Assembly (NCBI GenBank): GCA_016185145.1
Contig: JACPOB010000120.1
Coordinates: forward strand, 1-64,000
DNA: 64,000 bases
Source of the DNA: Rhodospirillales bacterium
GTDB taxonomy: Bacteria > Pseudomonadota > Alphaproteobacteria > Reyranellales > Reyranellaceae
Direction of reading: 5' to 3'
Below are positions 57,135-64,000 of this stretch, piece after piece (the first letter of the stretch is position 1; every line of letters starts with the position of its first letter). Made by a program: the position numbers and the translations under genes. The notes beneath the pieces are model-generated. The model ran no database searches, was not told where the DNA came from, and saw only the letters and a program-made list of their open reading frames with translations.

Positions 57135-60100
57135 TCAGGCCTGGTCGGGCTTGAAGGTCGCCTCCGGCGGTACTTCCGGCTTGCGCCACTTGAAGCGCAG
57201 CTCCGACAGCCCGGTGCACACCGTGTAGAACACCGGCGTGAACACCAGGCCGAAGAAGGTGACGCCCAGCATGCCGAAGAACACCGCCGTGCCCAGCGAC
57301 TGGCGCATCTCCGCACCGGCGCCGAAGCTCACGACCAGCGGCACCACGCCCAGGATGAAGGCGAGCGAGGTCATGAGGATGGGCCGCAAGCGCGTCCTGG
57401 CGGCGCTGACGGCGGCGTCGAAGCGGTTCATGCCCGCTTCGTGCGCCTGCTTGGCGAACTCCACGATCAGGATGGCGTTCTTGGCCGCGAGCCCCACCAG
57501 CACCACGAGGCCGATCTCGACCAGGATATTGCGGTCGAGGCCGCGCAGGATGACGCCTCCCATCGCGGCCAGTACGCACATCGGCACGATCAGGATGACG
57601 GCGAGCGGCAGCAGCCAGCTCTCGTAGAGCGCCGCCAGCAGCAGGAACACGAACACTACCGCGAGCCCGAAGGCCAGGATGGCGGTGTCGCCGGCGAGCT
57701 TCTCCTGCAGGGCGATCTCGGTCCATTCGAAGCCGAAGCCCGAGGGCAGCACCTTCTCGGCCAGGCCCTCGATGGCCGTGATGCCCTGGCCCGAGGAGAA
57801 GCCGCGCACCAGCGCCACCTGCACCTCGGCCGCGGGGTAGAGATTGTAGCGCGCCACGCGGTAGGGACCGGTCGTGTCGGAGAAGGTGGCGACCGAGCCG
57901 ATCGGCACCATCTCGCCCGAGGCCGAGCGGGTCTTGAGATTGCCGACGTCGCGCACGGTCAGCCGATAGGGATCGTCGGCCTGCGCCGTCACGCGGTAGG
58001 TGCGGCCGAGGATGTTGAAGTCGTTGACGTAGCCCGAGCCCATGTAGATCGACAGCGTCTCGAACACGCGCGCGATCGGCACGCCGAGCTGCTCGGCCTT
58101 GGTGCGGTCGATATCGGCCCAGATCTGCGGCGTGCGCGTGCTGAACAGCGTGAACGCCTGGGTGAGACCGGGCGTCTGGCCGGCGGCCCCGGCCAGCGCC
58201 CAGGTGGCGCCCTCGAGCGCCGGCAGGCCGCGCGCGGCGCGATCCTGCACATAGCCCTTCAGGCCGCCGCCGGTGCCGATGCCCGGCACCGAAGGCGGCT
58301 CGATCACGAACACGAAGGCCTCGCGCAGGGAGAACATCTTGCCGCGCAGGTCGGCCACGATCTTGTCCATCGGCAGGTTGCGGCGCTCGGCGAACGGCTT
58401 CAGCGTCACGAACACCACGCCGGCGTTGGGCGCGTTGGTGAAGGTGGCGCCGTCGAGGCCGACGAAGGCCACGGCATGCTCGACCCCCGGCGACGCCATG
58501 ATCATCTCTGACGCCTGCCGCACCAGCCTGTCGGTGCGGTCCAGCGTGGCGCCCGCGGGCAGCTGCATGACGGCGATCAGGTACGACCGGTCGAGCTGCG
58601 GCACCAGGCCGGTCGGCGTCTTCACCAGCGTCCATCCGGTCAGCACGAGCAGGCCGGCATAGATCGCCAGCACGATGGCCGAGAGGCGGATGATGCGCGC
58701 CGTGGCCCGGCCGTAGAAGTTGGACAGCCATTCGAAGCCACGGTTGAACACCCGGAAGAAGGCGTTGATCGGCCACATCAGCCGCTCGAGCAGAGTAGGC
58801 TTGGCATGCTCTATCGGAGACAGAGCGTGCGTCTTCAGCAGCAGCGCCGCCATGGCGGGCGACAGCGTCAGGGACACGAAGGCCGAGATCGCGGTCGAGG
58901 CGGCGATGGTGATGGCGAACTGCTTGTAGAAGGTCCCCTGAAGGCCCGTGATGAAGGCGGTCGGCAGGAACACCGCGATCAGCACCAGGGAGATCGCGAT
59001 CAGGGCGCCGCCGACCTCGTCCATGGTCTTGTGCGCCGCTTCCTTGGGCGACATGCCCTGGGTCAGGTAGCGCTCGACGTTCTCGACCACGACGATGGCG
59101 TCGTCGACCACGATGCCGATCGCCAGCACCAGGCCGAACAGCGACAGCGTGTTGAACGAGACGCCGACCGCGGCCATCACCGCGAACGAGCCGATCAACG
59201 ACACCGGGATGGCGAGCAGGGGGATGATCGCGGCCCGCCAGGTCTGCAGGAACACGATCACCACGATCACGACCAGGATCAGCGCCTCGAACAGCGTCTC
59301 GATCACCGCGTCGACCGAGGCCTGGATGAACTCCACCGGGTTATAGACCACCGAGTAGTCGAGGCCGGTCGGGAAGTCCTTCTTCAGCCGCTCCATCGTC
59401 TCCTTGATGTGGGTCGAGGTCGAGATGGCGTTGGAGCCGGGTCGCTGGAAGATGCCGAGCGCGGTGGCGTTCTTGTTGTCGAGATAGGCGTTCAGCGTGT
59501 AGTCCTGCGCGCCCAGCTCGACGCGCGCCACGTCGCGCAGGCGCGTCACCTGGCCGTCCGGCTCGGCGCGCAGCACGATGTTGCCGAACTCCTCGGGGCT
59601 CGTGAGGCGCCCCAGCGTCTGGACCGACAGGGTGAAGGCGCCCGGCGACACGGCGGGGGCCTGGTTGATGGCGCCGGCGGCGACCTGCAGGTTGGCCGCG
59701 CGCATCGCCAGCATCACCTCGCCGGCGGTCATGTTGTGGGCGGCGACGCGGGCCGGATCGAGCCACACGCGCATCGAATAGTCGCGCGCGCCGAACACCA
59801 GCACGTTGCCGACGCCGTCGATGCGGCCCAGCACGTCCTTCACGTAGAGGGTGGCGTAGTTGGAGATGTACTGCTGGTCGCGGCTGCCGTCGGGCGACGT
59901 CATGTGCACGACCATCATCAAGTCTGGCGAGGCCTTGCGGACGACGATGCCAAGCCGCTGCACGTCCTCGGGCAGGCGCGGCTGGGCGACGGCGACACGG
60001 TTCTGCACGTTGACCTGCGCCTGGTCGATGTCGACGCCGGGCTTGAACACGACGTTGATCGACAGTCGCCCATCGCCGGTCGACTGCGAGTTGATGTAGA

Positions 60101-60332
60101 GCATGTCGTCGACGCCGTTGATTTCGAGCTCGAGCGGCGTGGCGACGGTTTCGGCGATGACCTCGGCCGAGGCGCCGGGATAGGTCGCCGTGACGTTGAC
60201 CGTGGGCGGCGCGATCTCGGGATATTCCGCGACGGGCAGGCCACGCTGGGCGATGCCGCCCACGATCAGGATGATGATCGACAGGACCGAGGCGAAGATC
60301 GGCCGGTCGATGAAGAAATGGGAAAAACGCAT
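57135..60332 (-). CDS. RND efflux pump inner-membrane subunit (HAE1/AcrB family)
   Basis: The 1065-residue transporter exports drugs or hydrophobic compounds using proton flow. It begins MRFSHFFIDRPIFASVLSII, has two large periplasmic repeats, and the transmembrane proton-relay block GIVVDDAIVVVENVERYL (paired aspartates). AKNAILIVEFAKQAHEAG in the second half and the C-terminal VFFGMLGVTFFGLVFTPVFY complete the twelve helices. The adaptor gene is upstream, with a palindrome in the gap. No TolC-type outer-membrane gene or local regulator is present. Confidence 0.96.
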   Translation of the reverse strand: MRFSHFFIDRPIFASVLSIIILIVGGIAQRGLPVAEYPEIAPPTVNVTATYPGASAEVIAETVATPLELEINGVDDMLYINSQSTGDGRLSINVVFKPGVDIDQAQVNVQNRVAVAQPRLPEDVQRLGIVVRKASPDLMMVVHMTSPDGSRDQQYISNYATLYVKDVLGRIDGVGNVLVFGARDYSMRVWLDPARVAAHNMTAGEVMLAMRAANLQVAAGAINQAPAVSPGAFTLSVQTLGRLTSPEEFGNIVLRAEPDGQVTRLRDVARVELGAQDYTLNAYLDNKNATALGIFQRPGSNAISTSTHIKETMERLKKDFPTGLDYSVVYNPVEFIQASVDAVIETLFEALILVVIVVIVFLQTWRAAIIPLLAIPVSLIGSFAVMAAVGVSFNTLSLFGLVLAIGIVVDDAIVVVENVERYLTQGMSPKEAAHKTMDEVGGALIAISLVLIAVFLPTAFITGLQGTFYKQFAITIAASTAISAFVSLTLSPAMAALLLKTHALSPIEHAKPTLLERLMWPINAFFRVFNRGFEWLSNFYGRATARIIRLSAIVLAIYAGLLVLTGWTLVKTPTGLVPQLDRSYLIAVMQLPAGATLDRTDRLVRQASEMIMASPGVEHAVAFVGLDGATFTNAPNAGVVFVTLKPFAERRNLPMDKIVADLRGKMFSLREAFVFVIEPPSVPGIGTGGGLKGYVQDRAARGLPALEGATWALAGAAGQTPGLTQAFTLFSTRTPQIWADIDRTKAEQLGVPIARVFETLSIYMGSGYVNDFNILGRTYRVTAQADDPYRLTVRDVGNLKTRSASGEMVPIGSVATFSDTTGPYRVARYNLYPAAEVQVALVRGFSSGQGITAIEGLAEKVLPSGFGFEWTEIALQEKLAGDTAILAFGLAVVFVFLLLAALYESWLLPLAVILIVPMCVLAAMGGVILRGLDRNILVEIGLVVLVGLAAKNAILIVEFAKQAHEAGMNRFDAAVSAARTRLRPILMTSLAFILGVVPLVVSFGAGAEMRQSLGTAVFFGMLGVTFFGLVFTPVFYTVCTGLSELRFKWRKPEVPPEATFKPDQA

Positions 60333-60370
60333 GGAGTGAGCCTGGAGTGGGGGCTGTGGCTAGCGGCGGC

Positions 60371-60438
60371 TGTCATCCCGAGCGAAGCGAGGGACCTTTC
60401 GGGATCAGGAAAGGTGCCGCGCGTCGCTCGGGGTGACC
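60371..60438. repeat. Palindromic repeat, family B, inside the adaptor 3' end
   Basis: tgtcatcccgagcgaagcga gggacctttc, loop, gaaaggtgccgcgcgtcgct cggggtgac. It overlaps the last codons of the RND adaptor gene. Confidence 0.8.
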
Positions 60439-61614
60439 GTGTGGCTTTTTTGCCTTTGGCGGCGGGGGGTTTGCGTCGGCGGTTTTGATCTCGCCCTTCT
60501 GCGGCACGACCTTGGCGCCCGGCCGCACCATCGGGTTGGCGAGCCCGTCCAGCACCACGTTGTCGGTCGGCGCCAGGCCTTCGCGGACCACGCGCAGGCC
60601 GTCGACGAGAGGCCCCAGCTTGACGACCTTGGCCTGCACCACGTTGTTGTCGCCCACCGTGAACACGATCTTGCGCGCCTGGTCGGCCACGATCGCCGAA
60701 TCGGGGATCAGCAGCGCGTCGTACTCGCCGCCGAACAGCTGGACGCGGCCGAATACGCCGGGCGTCAGAAGCTGATTCTTGTTCTCGACCACGGCGCGGG
60801 TGCGCATGGTTCCCGACCGCGGGCTCAGCGCGTTGTCGACGAAGTCGACCTTGCCGGTGCGCGTCCATTCGGTCTCGTCGGCCAGCCGGATACGCACTGG
60901 GTTCAGCGAATCGCGCGACGAGGCCAGCGCGCCTGAAATATAGAGGCGCGTGTAGCGCAGGTAGTCCGATTCGGAGATGTCGAAGACGAAGCGGATGGGA
61001 TCGAGCGTGACGATGGTGGCGAGCAAGGTCGCGCCCTGCTGGCCGCCCTGGATCAGGTTGCCGGCATCGACCTTGCGATCGGAGATGCGGCCGGCCAGCG
61101 GGGCGCGAACGTCGGTCCAGTCGAGGTTGAGCTCGGCATTGCGCACCGCGGCCTCGGCCGTCTTGAGCTGGGCACGCGCCACGGCGAGGTTGGCCTTGCG
61201 CTGGTCGTACTCGGCGTCGGGAATGTTCTTGGACTTGACCAGCGCCGCGCCGCGCTCGACCTGCAGCTCGGCGATTTCTACCTGCGCCTTGTTGCGCGCG
61301 ACCTCGGCCTCGGCGCTTTGGACCGCGATCTCGAACGGCCGCTTGTCGATGGTGAACAGCAGGTCGCCGACATTGACGACCTGGCCGTCGCGGAAATGCA
61401 GCTTGTCGATGAAGCCCGACACGCGGGCCCGAACCTCGACCTGCGCCACGGCCTCGAAGCGGCCGGAAAACTCGTCCCATTGGGTGACCCGCTTGGCCAC
61501 CGGCGCAGAGATCGTGACGGGCATGGCCGGCGGGCCGCCCTGGGCGAAGGCCGCCGATGAAGCGACAAGAAAAGCGAGACCGGCGGCAGCCAGCAGACGG
61601 CGATGTAGGGACAA
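60373..61614 (-). CDS. RND efflux periplasmic adaptor subunit
   Basis: The 413-residue membrane-fusion protein links the RND pump to an outer-membrane channel. It has a signal peptide (LLAAAGLAFLVASSAAFAQ), the lipoyl/hairpin region (VRARVSGFIDKLHFRDGQVV, VGDLLFTIDKRPFE), and a beta-barrel part (DWTDVRAPLAGRISDRKVDA). The likely start is TTG 61614 behind gggggag; the longer frame to 61680 has no leader-like sequence. The last about 20 residues (HPERRAAPFLIPKGPSLRSG) are a translated family B repeat, replacing the native end after KKPHG. Confidence 0.92.
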   Translation of the reverse strand: MSLHRRLLAAAGLAFLVASSAAFAQGGPPAMPVTISAPVAKRVTQWDEFSGRFEAVAQVEVRARVSGFIDKLHFRDGQVVNVGDLLFTIDKRPFEIAVQSAEAEVARNKAQVEIAELQVERGAALVKSKNIPDAEYDQRKANLAVARAQLKTAEAAVRNAELNLDWTDVRAPLAGRISDRKVDAGNLIQGGQQGATLLATIVTLDPIRFVFDISESDYLRYTRLYISGALASSRDSLNPVRIRLADETEWTRTGKVDFVDNALSPRSGTMRTRAVVENKNQLLTPGVFGRVQLFGGEYDALLIPDSAIVADQARKIVFTVGDNNVVQAKVVKLGPLVDGLRVVREGLAPTDNVVLDGLANPMVRPGAKVVPQKGEIKTADANPPPPKAKKPHGHPERRAAPFLIPKGPSLRSG

Positions 61615-61715
61615 ACGGGCACTCCCCCGCGAAATGTTTTGCGGCGCGGCACATGTGGTTGTAGCAGCGGCCGGTTTCAATTCCGTCAGGAGTAACCATA
61701 GGAAACATCGTGGTC

Positions 61716-61737
61716 ATATGATCCAAATGGATCATAT
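61716..61737. promoter_or_regulatory. Perfect inverted repeat, candidate operator
   Basis: atatgatcc-aaat-ggatcatat, 9-bp perfect arms, 78 bp before the binding-protein start. A related half (ccgattggattcatatg) follows. It is a candidate site for the downstream RpiR regulator. Confidence 0.55.
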
Positions 61738-61815
61738 TCATCCGATTGGATTCATATGTTGCAAACCGGCCGGTCCAGCGGTAGCAATGCCCCAGCTCTT
61801 CCAGGGGGAAAGCCC

Positions 61816-62844
61816 ATGACCATTCTCAAACGTCTCTTCGTCGCCAGCGTCACGCTCGGCGTCTTCGCGTTCGCCACCGCTTCGGCCCAGACACCCTCGA
61901 CCCTCGAGACCGTGAAAAAGCGCGGTCACGTGATCTGCGGCGTCAATGTCGGCCTGGGCGGCTTCTCGCTGCCCGACAGCCAGGGCAAGTGGTCCGGTCT
62001 CGACATCGACATGTGCAACGCCGTCGCCGCCGCCGTGTTCGGCGATGCGACCAAGGCCAAGTACGTGCCGCTGTCGGCCCAGCAGCGCTTCCTCGCCCTG
62101 CAGTCGGGCGAGATCGACATGCTGGTGCGCAACTCGACCATCACGCTGGAACGTGACGCCGGCCTCGGCCTGCAATATTCCGGCGTCAACTTCTATGACG
62201 GCCAGGGCTTCATGGTGTCCAAGAAGCTCGGCGTGAAGGGGTTGGCCGAGCTCAACAACGCCACCATCTGCGTCGCCCAGGGCACGACGCATGAATTCAA
62301 CGTCGCGAGCTGGTTCCGCGGCCGCAACATGACCTTCAAGCCGGTCGTGTTCGAGAGCCAGGACGTGATGTACGAGGCCTTCTTCGCCGGCCGCTGCGAT
62401 GCCATCACCCAGGACTCCTCGGCGCTCGCGTCGGCGCTCGCCACCCGCGGTCGCCAGAACGACTACATGATCCTGCCCGAGCTGATCTCCAAGGAGCCGC
62501 TGGGGCCGTTCGTGCGCCGCGGCGACGACGTCTGGAACGCGGTCGTGCGCTGGACGCTGTTCGCCATGCTGGAAGCCGAGGAGCGCGGCATCACCACCGC
62601 CAACGTCGACGAGCAATTGAAGTCGACCGACGCGCTGGTCCAGCGCTTCCTCGGCGTGAAGCCCGGCAACGGCAAGGCCCTGCAGATCGACGAGAAGTGG
62701 GCCTACAACATCATCAAGCTGGTCGGGAACTACGGCGAGAGCTACGAGCGCAATGTCGGCATGGGCAGCCCGCTCAAGCTGGCGCGCGGCCTGAACGGGC
62801 TCTGGACCAAGGGCGGCCTGATGTATCCCATCCCGCTGCGCTGA
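61816..62844 (+). CDS. Amino-acid ABC transporter substrate-binding protein (AapJ/BztA-like)
   Basis: The 342-residue protein has a signal peptide (TILKRLFVASVTLGVFAF, cleavage after ASA) and the general L-amino-acid binding family pattern: TLETVKKRGHVICGVNVGLG, FSLPDSQGKWSGLDIDMCNA, YVPLSAQQRFLALQSGEIDM, VAQGTTHEFNVASWF. AapJ-type proteins deliver a broad range of amino acids. No permease (AapQ/M) or ATPase (AapP) follows; an RpiR regulator does. ATG 61816 lies behind aggggga. Confidence 0.92.
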   Translation: MTILKRLFVASVTLGVFAFATASAQTPSTLETVKKRGHVICGVNVGLGGFSLPDSQGKWSGLDIDMCNAVAAAVFGDATKAKYVPLSAQQRFLALQSGEIDMLVRNSTITLERDAGLGLQYSGVNFYDGQGFMVSKKLGVKGLAELNNATICVAQGTTHEFNVASWFRGRNMTFKPVVFESQDVMYEAFFAGRCDAITQDSSALASALATRGRQNDYMILPELISKEPLGPFVRRGDDVWNAVVRWTLFAMLEAEERGITTANVDEQLKSTDALVQRFLGVKPGNGKALQIDEKWAYNIIKLVGNYGESYERNVGMGSPLKLARGLNGLWTKGGLMYPIPLR

Positions 62845-62868
62845 GGCGCCCGATCGGAGAAGTTGGAC

Positions 62869-63753
62869 ATGGAAAGCCGCGGCCCGCTCAACGCCTCGAT
62901 CGTCGAGGCGTTCGATCTCCTGCCGCCGCAACTGCAGACGGCCGCGCGCTACATGCTCGACCGTCCCGACGACGTGGCCCTGCTCTCGATGCGCGAGCAG
63001 GCGCGCCGCGCCGGCGTGCCGCCCGCCACCATGACGCGGCTCGCCAAGCGTCTCGGCCTCGACGGCTACGACAGCGTCCGCGAGCTCTATGCCGGCGCGG
63101 TGCGCGCCGGCACCCTGGGTTTCGCCGGCAAGGCGGGCGTCCAGGTCGAGGCGCAGGCCCTGCGCGGCGAACGCGCGCTCGCGGCCGAGATGGCTATCCT
63201 TCTGTCGCGCCAGATCGCAGTGCTTGCCGAGCCCGCTGCGCTCGATCGACTCGCCGCTGCGGCGAGCTGCCTGCACGAAGCGCGGCGTGTCTATTGCCTC
63301 GGCTTGCGCTCGTGCCATGCCGCGGCGTGGCACTTCCACTACATGCTGTCGCTTCTCGGCGACAAGACGGTGATGCTCGACGATGCCGGCGGTACGGGCC
63401 TCGACGCCATCCGTGACGCCGGCAAGACGGATGCCCTGCTGGTCGCCAGCGTCGAGCCTTACGCGCGCGCCACCATCGAGGCGGCGCGCTACGCCGCCGG
63501 CCGCGACGTGCCGGTCGTGGCGCTGACCGATTCGGAGGTCTCGCCGCTCGCCCAGATCGCGGCCAACACCATCCTGGTGGCGACCAACAGCCCATCCTTC
63601 TTCCATACGATGACGCCGCTGCTCGCCGTCGCCGAGATCCTCGCGGCCCTGGTCGCCGGCCGCGGCGGCGCCAAGGCGCTGGCCGCGCTGGAGCACACGG
63701 AGGCGCAGCTCGCGGCCTTCGGCGTTCACCTGCCGAGACGGAATGGGCGCTGA
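62869..63753 (+). CDS. RpiR/MurR-family regulator with SIS domain
   Basis: The 294-residue protein has an RpiR helix-turn-helix (MREQARRAGVPPATMTRLAK, RLGLDGYDSVRELY) and a C-terminal SIS sugar-phosphate domain (about residues 115-260; YCLGLRSCHAAAWHFHYM, DALLVASVEPYARATIEAA). Such proteins sense phosphosugars or, in some lineages, control amino-acid uptake and aminotransferase genes. Here it lies between an amino-acid binding protein and a likely aminotransferase start, fitting that role. TTG 62863 is an alternative start. Confidence 0.9.
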   Translation: MESRGPLNASIVEAFDLLPPQLQTAARYMLDRPDDVALLSMREQARRAGVPPATMTRLAKRLGLDGYDSVRELYAGAVRAGTLGFAGKAGVQVEAQALRGERALAAEMAILLSRQIAVLAEPAALDRLAAAASCLHEARRVYCLGLRSCHAAAWHFHYMLSLLGDKTVMLDDAGGTGLDAIRDAGKTDALLVASVEPYARATIEAARYAAGRDVPVVALTDSEVSPLAQIAANTILVATNSPSFFHTMTPLLAVAEILAALVAGRGGAKALAALEHTEAQLAAFGVHLPRRNGR

Positions 63754-63912
63754 TCATGTTGTCATTCTTCCTCTTCCGGACCGCGCGCCTCCAGCGCGCT
63801 CATGATCATGAGCGCGCTGGAGGCTGATCATGTTGTCATTCTTCCTCTTCCGGACCGCGCGCCTACAGCGCGCTCAAGATCATGAGCGCCCAGGAGGCGC
63901 GCGGTCCGGAAC
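63751..63912. repeat. Family C palindrome, tandem 74-bp duplication
   Basis: A 74-bp unit beginning tgatcatgttgtcattcttc occurs at 63751-63824 and again at 63825-63898 with a few changes (for example gcctccag against gcctacag). Only the second copy has the closing arm gcgcgcggtccggaa. The first copy shares its opening tga with the RpiR stop. Confidence 0.85.
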
Positions 63913-63929
63913 ACCATTAGGTTCTTCGC

Positions 63930-64000
63930 ATGACCCACATCCTCCACCGCCAGATCGCCGGCACTCTCCCCGTCGCCGCCACCGGCAGCGGCATCGAGAT
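63930..64000 (+). CDS. Probable class III aminotransferase, N-terminal fragment
   Basis: The window ends 71 bases into this frame. MTHILHRQIAGTLPVAATGS resembles the N-terminus of class III pyridoxal-phosphate aminotransferases (aspartate aminotransferase family), which open with a similar LHR...LPVA motif. The gene probably continues beyond the window and would complete an RpiR-regulated amino-acid module. Confidence 0.5.
   Translation, partial: MTHILHRQIAGTLPVAATGSGIE

Noticed and set aside
58806..60488. 560-codon plus-strand frame opposite the RND pump
   Set aside because: Composition rich in R, G, D and H typical of antisense frames; overlaps the pump gene fully.

Overview
The window reads as chromosomal DNA of a GC-rich (clearly above 60% by eye) alphaproteobacterium. 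Pointers are the parB-parA-rsmG-mnmG block with three perfect parS sites, hemE-hemH-hemJ beside a divergent ppsR, leuS-holA with an upstream DUF3576 lipoprotein, and several families of alphaproteobacterial-type intergenic palindromes. The genus cannot be fixed from sequence alone; a Rhodospirillales or Rhizobiales relative such as Reyranella is a guess. No tRNA, rRNA or CRISPR array was seen.

Layout. 0-5.8 kb is a decayed, mobile-element-rich stretch: a 5'-truncated ECF sigma factor with its NrsF/DUF1109 anti-sigma factor, a complete IS66-type insertion with exact 8-bp target duplications and a fused TnpA-TnpC transposase, about 1.6 kb of mostly unrecognisable DNA, and a truncated IS1182-type transposase. 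5.8-13.1 kb holds a porin, a DUF3576 lipoprotein, leuS, holA and a secreted alpha/beta hydrolase. 13.1-16.5 kb holds an encapsulin/encapsulated-ferritin iron-storage operon, a PIN/RHH toxin-antitoxin pair and a MATE exporter. 16.6-21.4 kb is the partition and tRNA-modification block parB-parA-rsmG-mnmG, with parS sites and a decayed partial copy of rsmG.

21.4-35.4 kb separates mnmG from mnmE with accessory genes: a histidine phosphatase, DUF6328, an inorganic pyrophosphatase, an isochorismatase-like hydrolase, the Ku/LigD end-joining pair, a very large nucleotidyl-cyclase/ATPase regulator, and a paoABC-type periplasmic aldehyde oxidoreductase operon. 35.4-44.2 kb carries mnmE, a helix-hairpin-helix protein, higA with a broken higB, a sugar-binding-like protein, glnD, a frameshifted GIY-YIG gene, a Bug-type solute-binding protein, and a broken ppsR. 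The 323-bp gap between ppsR and hemE (44238-44560) is in the position of the alphaproteobacterial replication origin and is proposed as oriC. hemE-hemH-hemJ follow.

47-64 kb is a run of accessory metabolic, transport and regulatory genes: a C45 acyltransferase/hydrolase, a GT-C-like membrane protein, an M20-family hydrolase with unusual metal ligands, LysR, a TetR/MFS pair with two visible operators, periplasmic MsrA with an SDR, an RND efflux pump, an amino-acid ABC binding protein with an RpiR regulator, and the start of a probable class III aminotransferase.

Themes. Several genes are frameshifted or partial (ECF sigma, higB, GIY-YIG, ppsR, rsmG copy, IS1182). Intergenic palindromes of at least four families sit at gene borders and in places supply start-site sequence or coding ends. 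I found no clearly new defence or biosynthetic system. The best leads are the oriC candidate, the parS-bearing rsmG duplication, the fused IS66 transposase and the repeat-gene boundaries.
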